Shown in pieces: positions 27,063 to 28,222 of a stretch of 28,222 nt of DNA. The notes under the pieces are model-generated. The model had not been told where the DNA came from and ran no database searches. It worked only from the letters and a program-made list of their open reading frames with translations. Within the stretch, counting starts at the first letter, position 1. Each line of letters opens with the position of its first letter. The translations under genes and the position numbers were made by a program. The DNA comes from Spirogloea muscicola (taxonomy: Eukaryota > Streptophyta > Zygnematophyceae > Spirogloeales > Spirogloeaceae): assembly GCA_009602725.1 (NCBI GenBank), contig WELB01000319.1, positions 45,161 through 73,382 on the forward strand, read 5' to 3'.

Positions 27063-27848
27063 TTCTACCATGTGAGTCAGTAAGGTCTCCAGCCGACTTG
27101 TCTGTTCGTCGGCCTTCCTCTTCCGCTGACTTGTCGAGGCCTCCTCCCTGGGCGCCATGCCCGGAAGATCGGTCGAGCAGCCGGTGCTGTCAAGATGTGC
27201 TGTTGTGCAAACATTTGGCATCGATCCCTGGTATGAGTCGATGGTGTCAAAGACCTCGGCCGCAGTGCCACGAAGAGTTGGTGCCGCCTCGCCGCTCGTG
27301 CCCCTCTTCCTTTCTTCCGCCTTGTAGAATTTGTCGAGGCGCTTGTACTTCTGCCGGCAGGCTTGAATATCCTTGTCAAAGCTCGGATGCTTCCCGACGA
27401 TGGCTGTGAGTATTTGCTTCCACTCAGCCAGCGCTTGGCCTGAAGCAGACAAGAAAAGGCGGTCAGTGGCTCAGTGACACCTGTTGTCGCGGAAGACCGT
27501 TCGCAATGATGGTGCAATAGTGCAGCCCTTGTGCTCACCTTGCTTGACCACGCCGCTCTTCTTGGCCAAATCAGCGGCTCCCTTGGCGTGTACGAGTGTG
27601 AGTACCCACTCATGTCTCCACGAGCCCCGGCCGTCATCGCCGGGGCTGCTACCTGCGCCAGCACCGGTGTTTCGCCCTTGCTGCTCCCGGATGGAAATGT
27701 TGAGGTCGAGGATGCGAACTGGCTCCATGCCCCCGCGCAGCGGAGTGCCCCCACCAGCTGGCGCTGTTGGCGCTGGTGGAGGTGTCACAGGCGACGAGGC
27801 AATGTTGCCGCTCTCGAAAACTACGGGCGGTATGTCAGCTGCTGCCAT
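26634..27848 (-). CDS. Myb/SANT-like DNA-binding protein with long polyQ tract, 2 exons
   Basis: Exons 27848-27539 and 27439-26634 (- strand) join in phase 1 to give 371 residues. Residues 76-150 form a Myb/SANT-like (trihelix-type) domain with the spaced tryptophans and a final basic helix: SWRHEWVLTLVHAKGAADLA, EWKQILTAIVGKHPSF and ACRQKYKRLDKFYKAEERK. Such domains bind DNA as transcription factors or as products of domesticated Harbinger-type transposon genes. A basic KRKADEQ segment precedes a Q-rich region (about residues 195-265) encoded by CAG/CAA repeats. The next ~30 residues are an unusual L-R/L-H alternation encoded by a GGAGGC/GGAGGT minisatellite, and the last ~60 are Arg/Gly/Cys-rich. 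The start is the ATG at 27848; the frame is open farther upstream but loses protein character. The C-terminal third may include sequence that in reality is spliced out. Confidence 0.75.
26815..27065 (-). repeat. GGN minisatellite next to CAG/CAA polyQ repeat
   Basis: On the + strand, 26815-26890 is a GGCGGA/GGTGGA hexanucleotide array, and 26895-27065 is a GTTGTTGCTGTTGCT-type array. Both lie in the second exon of the Myb/SANT gene and change the protein composition from polyQ to (L-R/H)n without losing frame. Confidence 0.8.
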
Positions 27849-28222
27849 GGCAGCCACCAGCTGCTGCTGCCCTGGCGACTGCGGGACTGCGCGGCCTTTG
27901 GCAATCAGGACGGCGCTATGACAGCGCTGCAGGCCAGAGCTGCCGGGAGGGAGGCGGGAGGGGAGCACGGGCGGGGGACTTTCGTATTTGAAAACCCGTG
28001 TATTCTGAAAGAAAGCGGCTGCTGATATGAAAGAATCGGCTGTGAAATGCCAGCCAGATGCATACAGGTGTTCATGACGGAGCCAAAGGCTAGGCAGACA
28101 GGGCGCCCTCAATACCCCCGTGTCAGCAGTAGGAAGTCAGATGAGCTGAGGGGAGGAAGAGCAACCCCGCTGCGCAAGCCAGAGGCTGCTGCAAGGGCGC
28201 GACCAGCGCGGCGGTGCAAAGC
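27849..28222. other. Upstream region of the Myb/SANT gene; no further gene seen
   Basis: The frame stays open to 28112 but the translation lacks motifs. It probably holds the 5' UTR and promoter; no TATA box was recognised on the - strand. Confidence 0.35.

Noticed and set aside
1-28222. CRISPR arrays, bacterial operons, insertion sequences and integrons.
   Set aside because: The genes are spliced and eukaryotic, and no regularly spaced direct-repeat array or bacterial-type promoter or ribosome-binding pattern was seen.

Overview
The window is nuclear DNA from a plant-type eukaryote. All four well-supported multi-exon genes have short exons, introns of mostly 80-760 bases and GT-AG (or GC-AG) borders. 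Their closest relatives by eye are green-lineage proteins: an AGD14-type ArfGAP, a METTL21-type lysine methyltransferase resembling the land-plant form, a LisH/SRP40-C nucleolar protein and a Myb/SANT-like protein. Short runs of the plant-type telomere motif CCCTAAA occur in introns and between genes. One single-exon gene is followed by an AATAAA motif. Glutamine-, alanine- and acid-rich low-complexity coding is prominent. I lean to a streptophyte alga or early land plant, but the sequence does not settle the species. Two ambiguous bases (7253, 14220) show this is a draft assembly.

Layout. 1-1260: retroelement 3' fragments on the + strand. 1696-6801 (-): a 13-exon ArfGAP gene of about 842 codons, complete from start to stop. 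6802-8431: GC-rich intergenic region with an inserted repeat. 8432-10695 (+): a five-exon METTL21-like methyltransferase, head-to-head with the ArfGAP gene. 10696-11720: no gene seen. 11720-13580: retroelement fragments, including the longest one (reverse-transcriptase C-terminal zinc knuckle plus degraded restriction-like endonuclease). 14624-15202 (+): an unrecognised 192-residue gene behind a CT-rich tract. 15990-18850: tandem duplication, an inverted pair of retroelement tails, and two copies of an unknown MGRK-type repeat. 18866-22357 (-): a seven-exon LisH/SRP40-C nucleolar phosphoprotein gene. 22440-26520: a dense mosaic of nested retroelement tails. 26634-27848 (-): a two-exon Myb/SANT-like gene with a long polyglutamine tract.

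The genes do not form a pathway. They are ordinary housekeeping or regulatory genes (vesicle traffic, protein methylation, nucleolar function, transcription) set in retroelement debris. The main surprises are three GC-AG introns with the same AG|GCAAG donor in two neighbouring genes, a large Q-rich exon in the ArfGAP protein, and a dispersed family of retroelement 3' ends that carry a GGGCTGG/CCAGCCC hairpin and end in a TTCTTCT-like run. Two of these copies are about 99% identical. Gene models were built by eye from splice sites, phase and protein-family knowledge, and no search was run.
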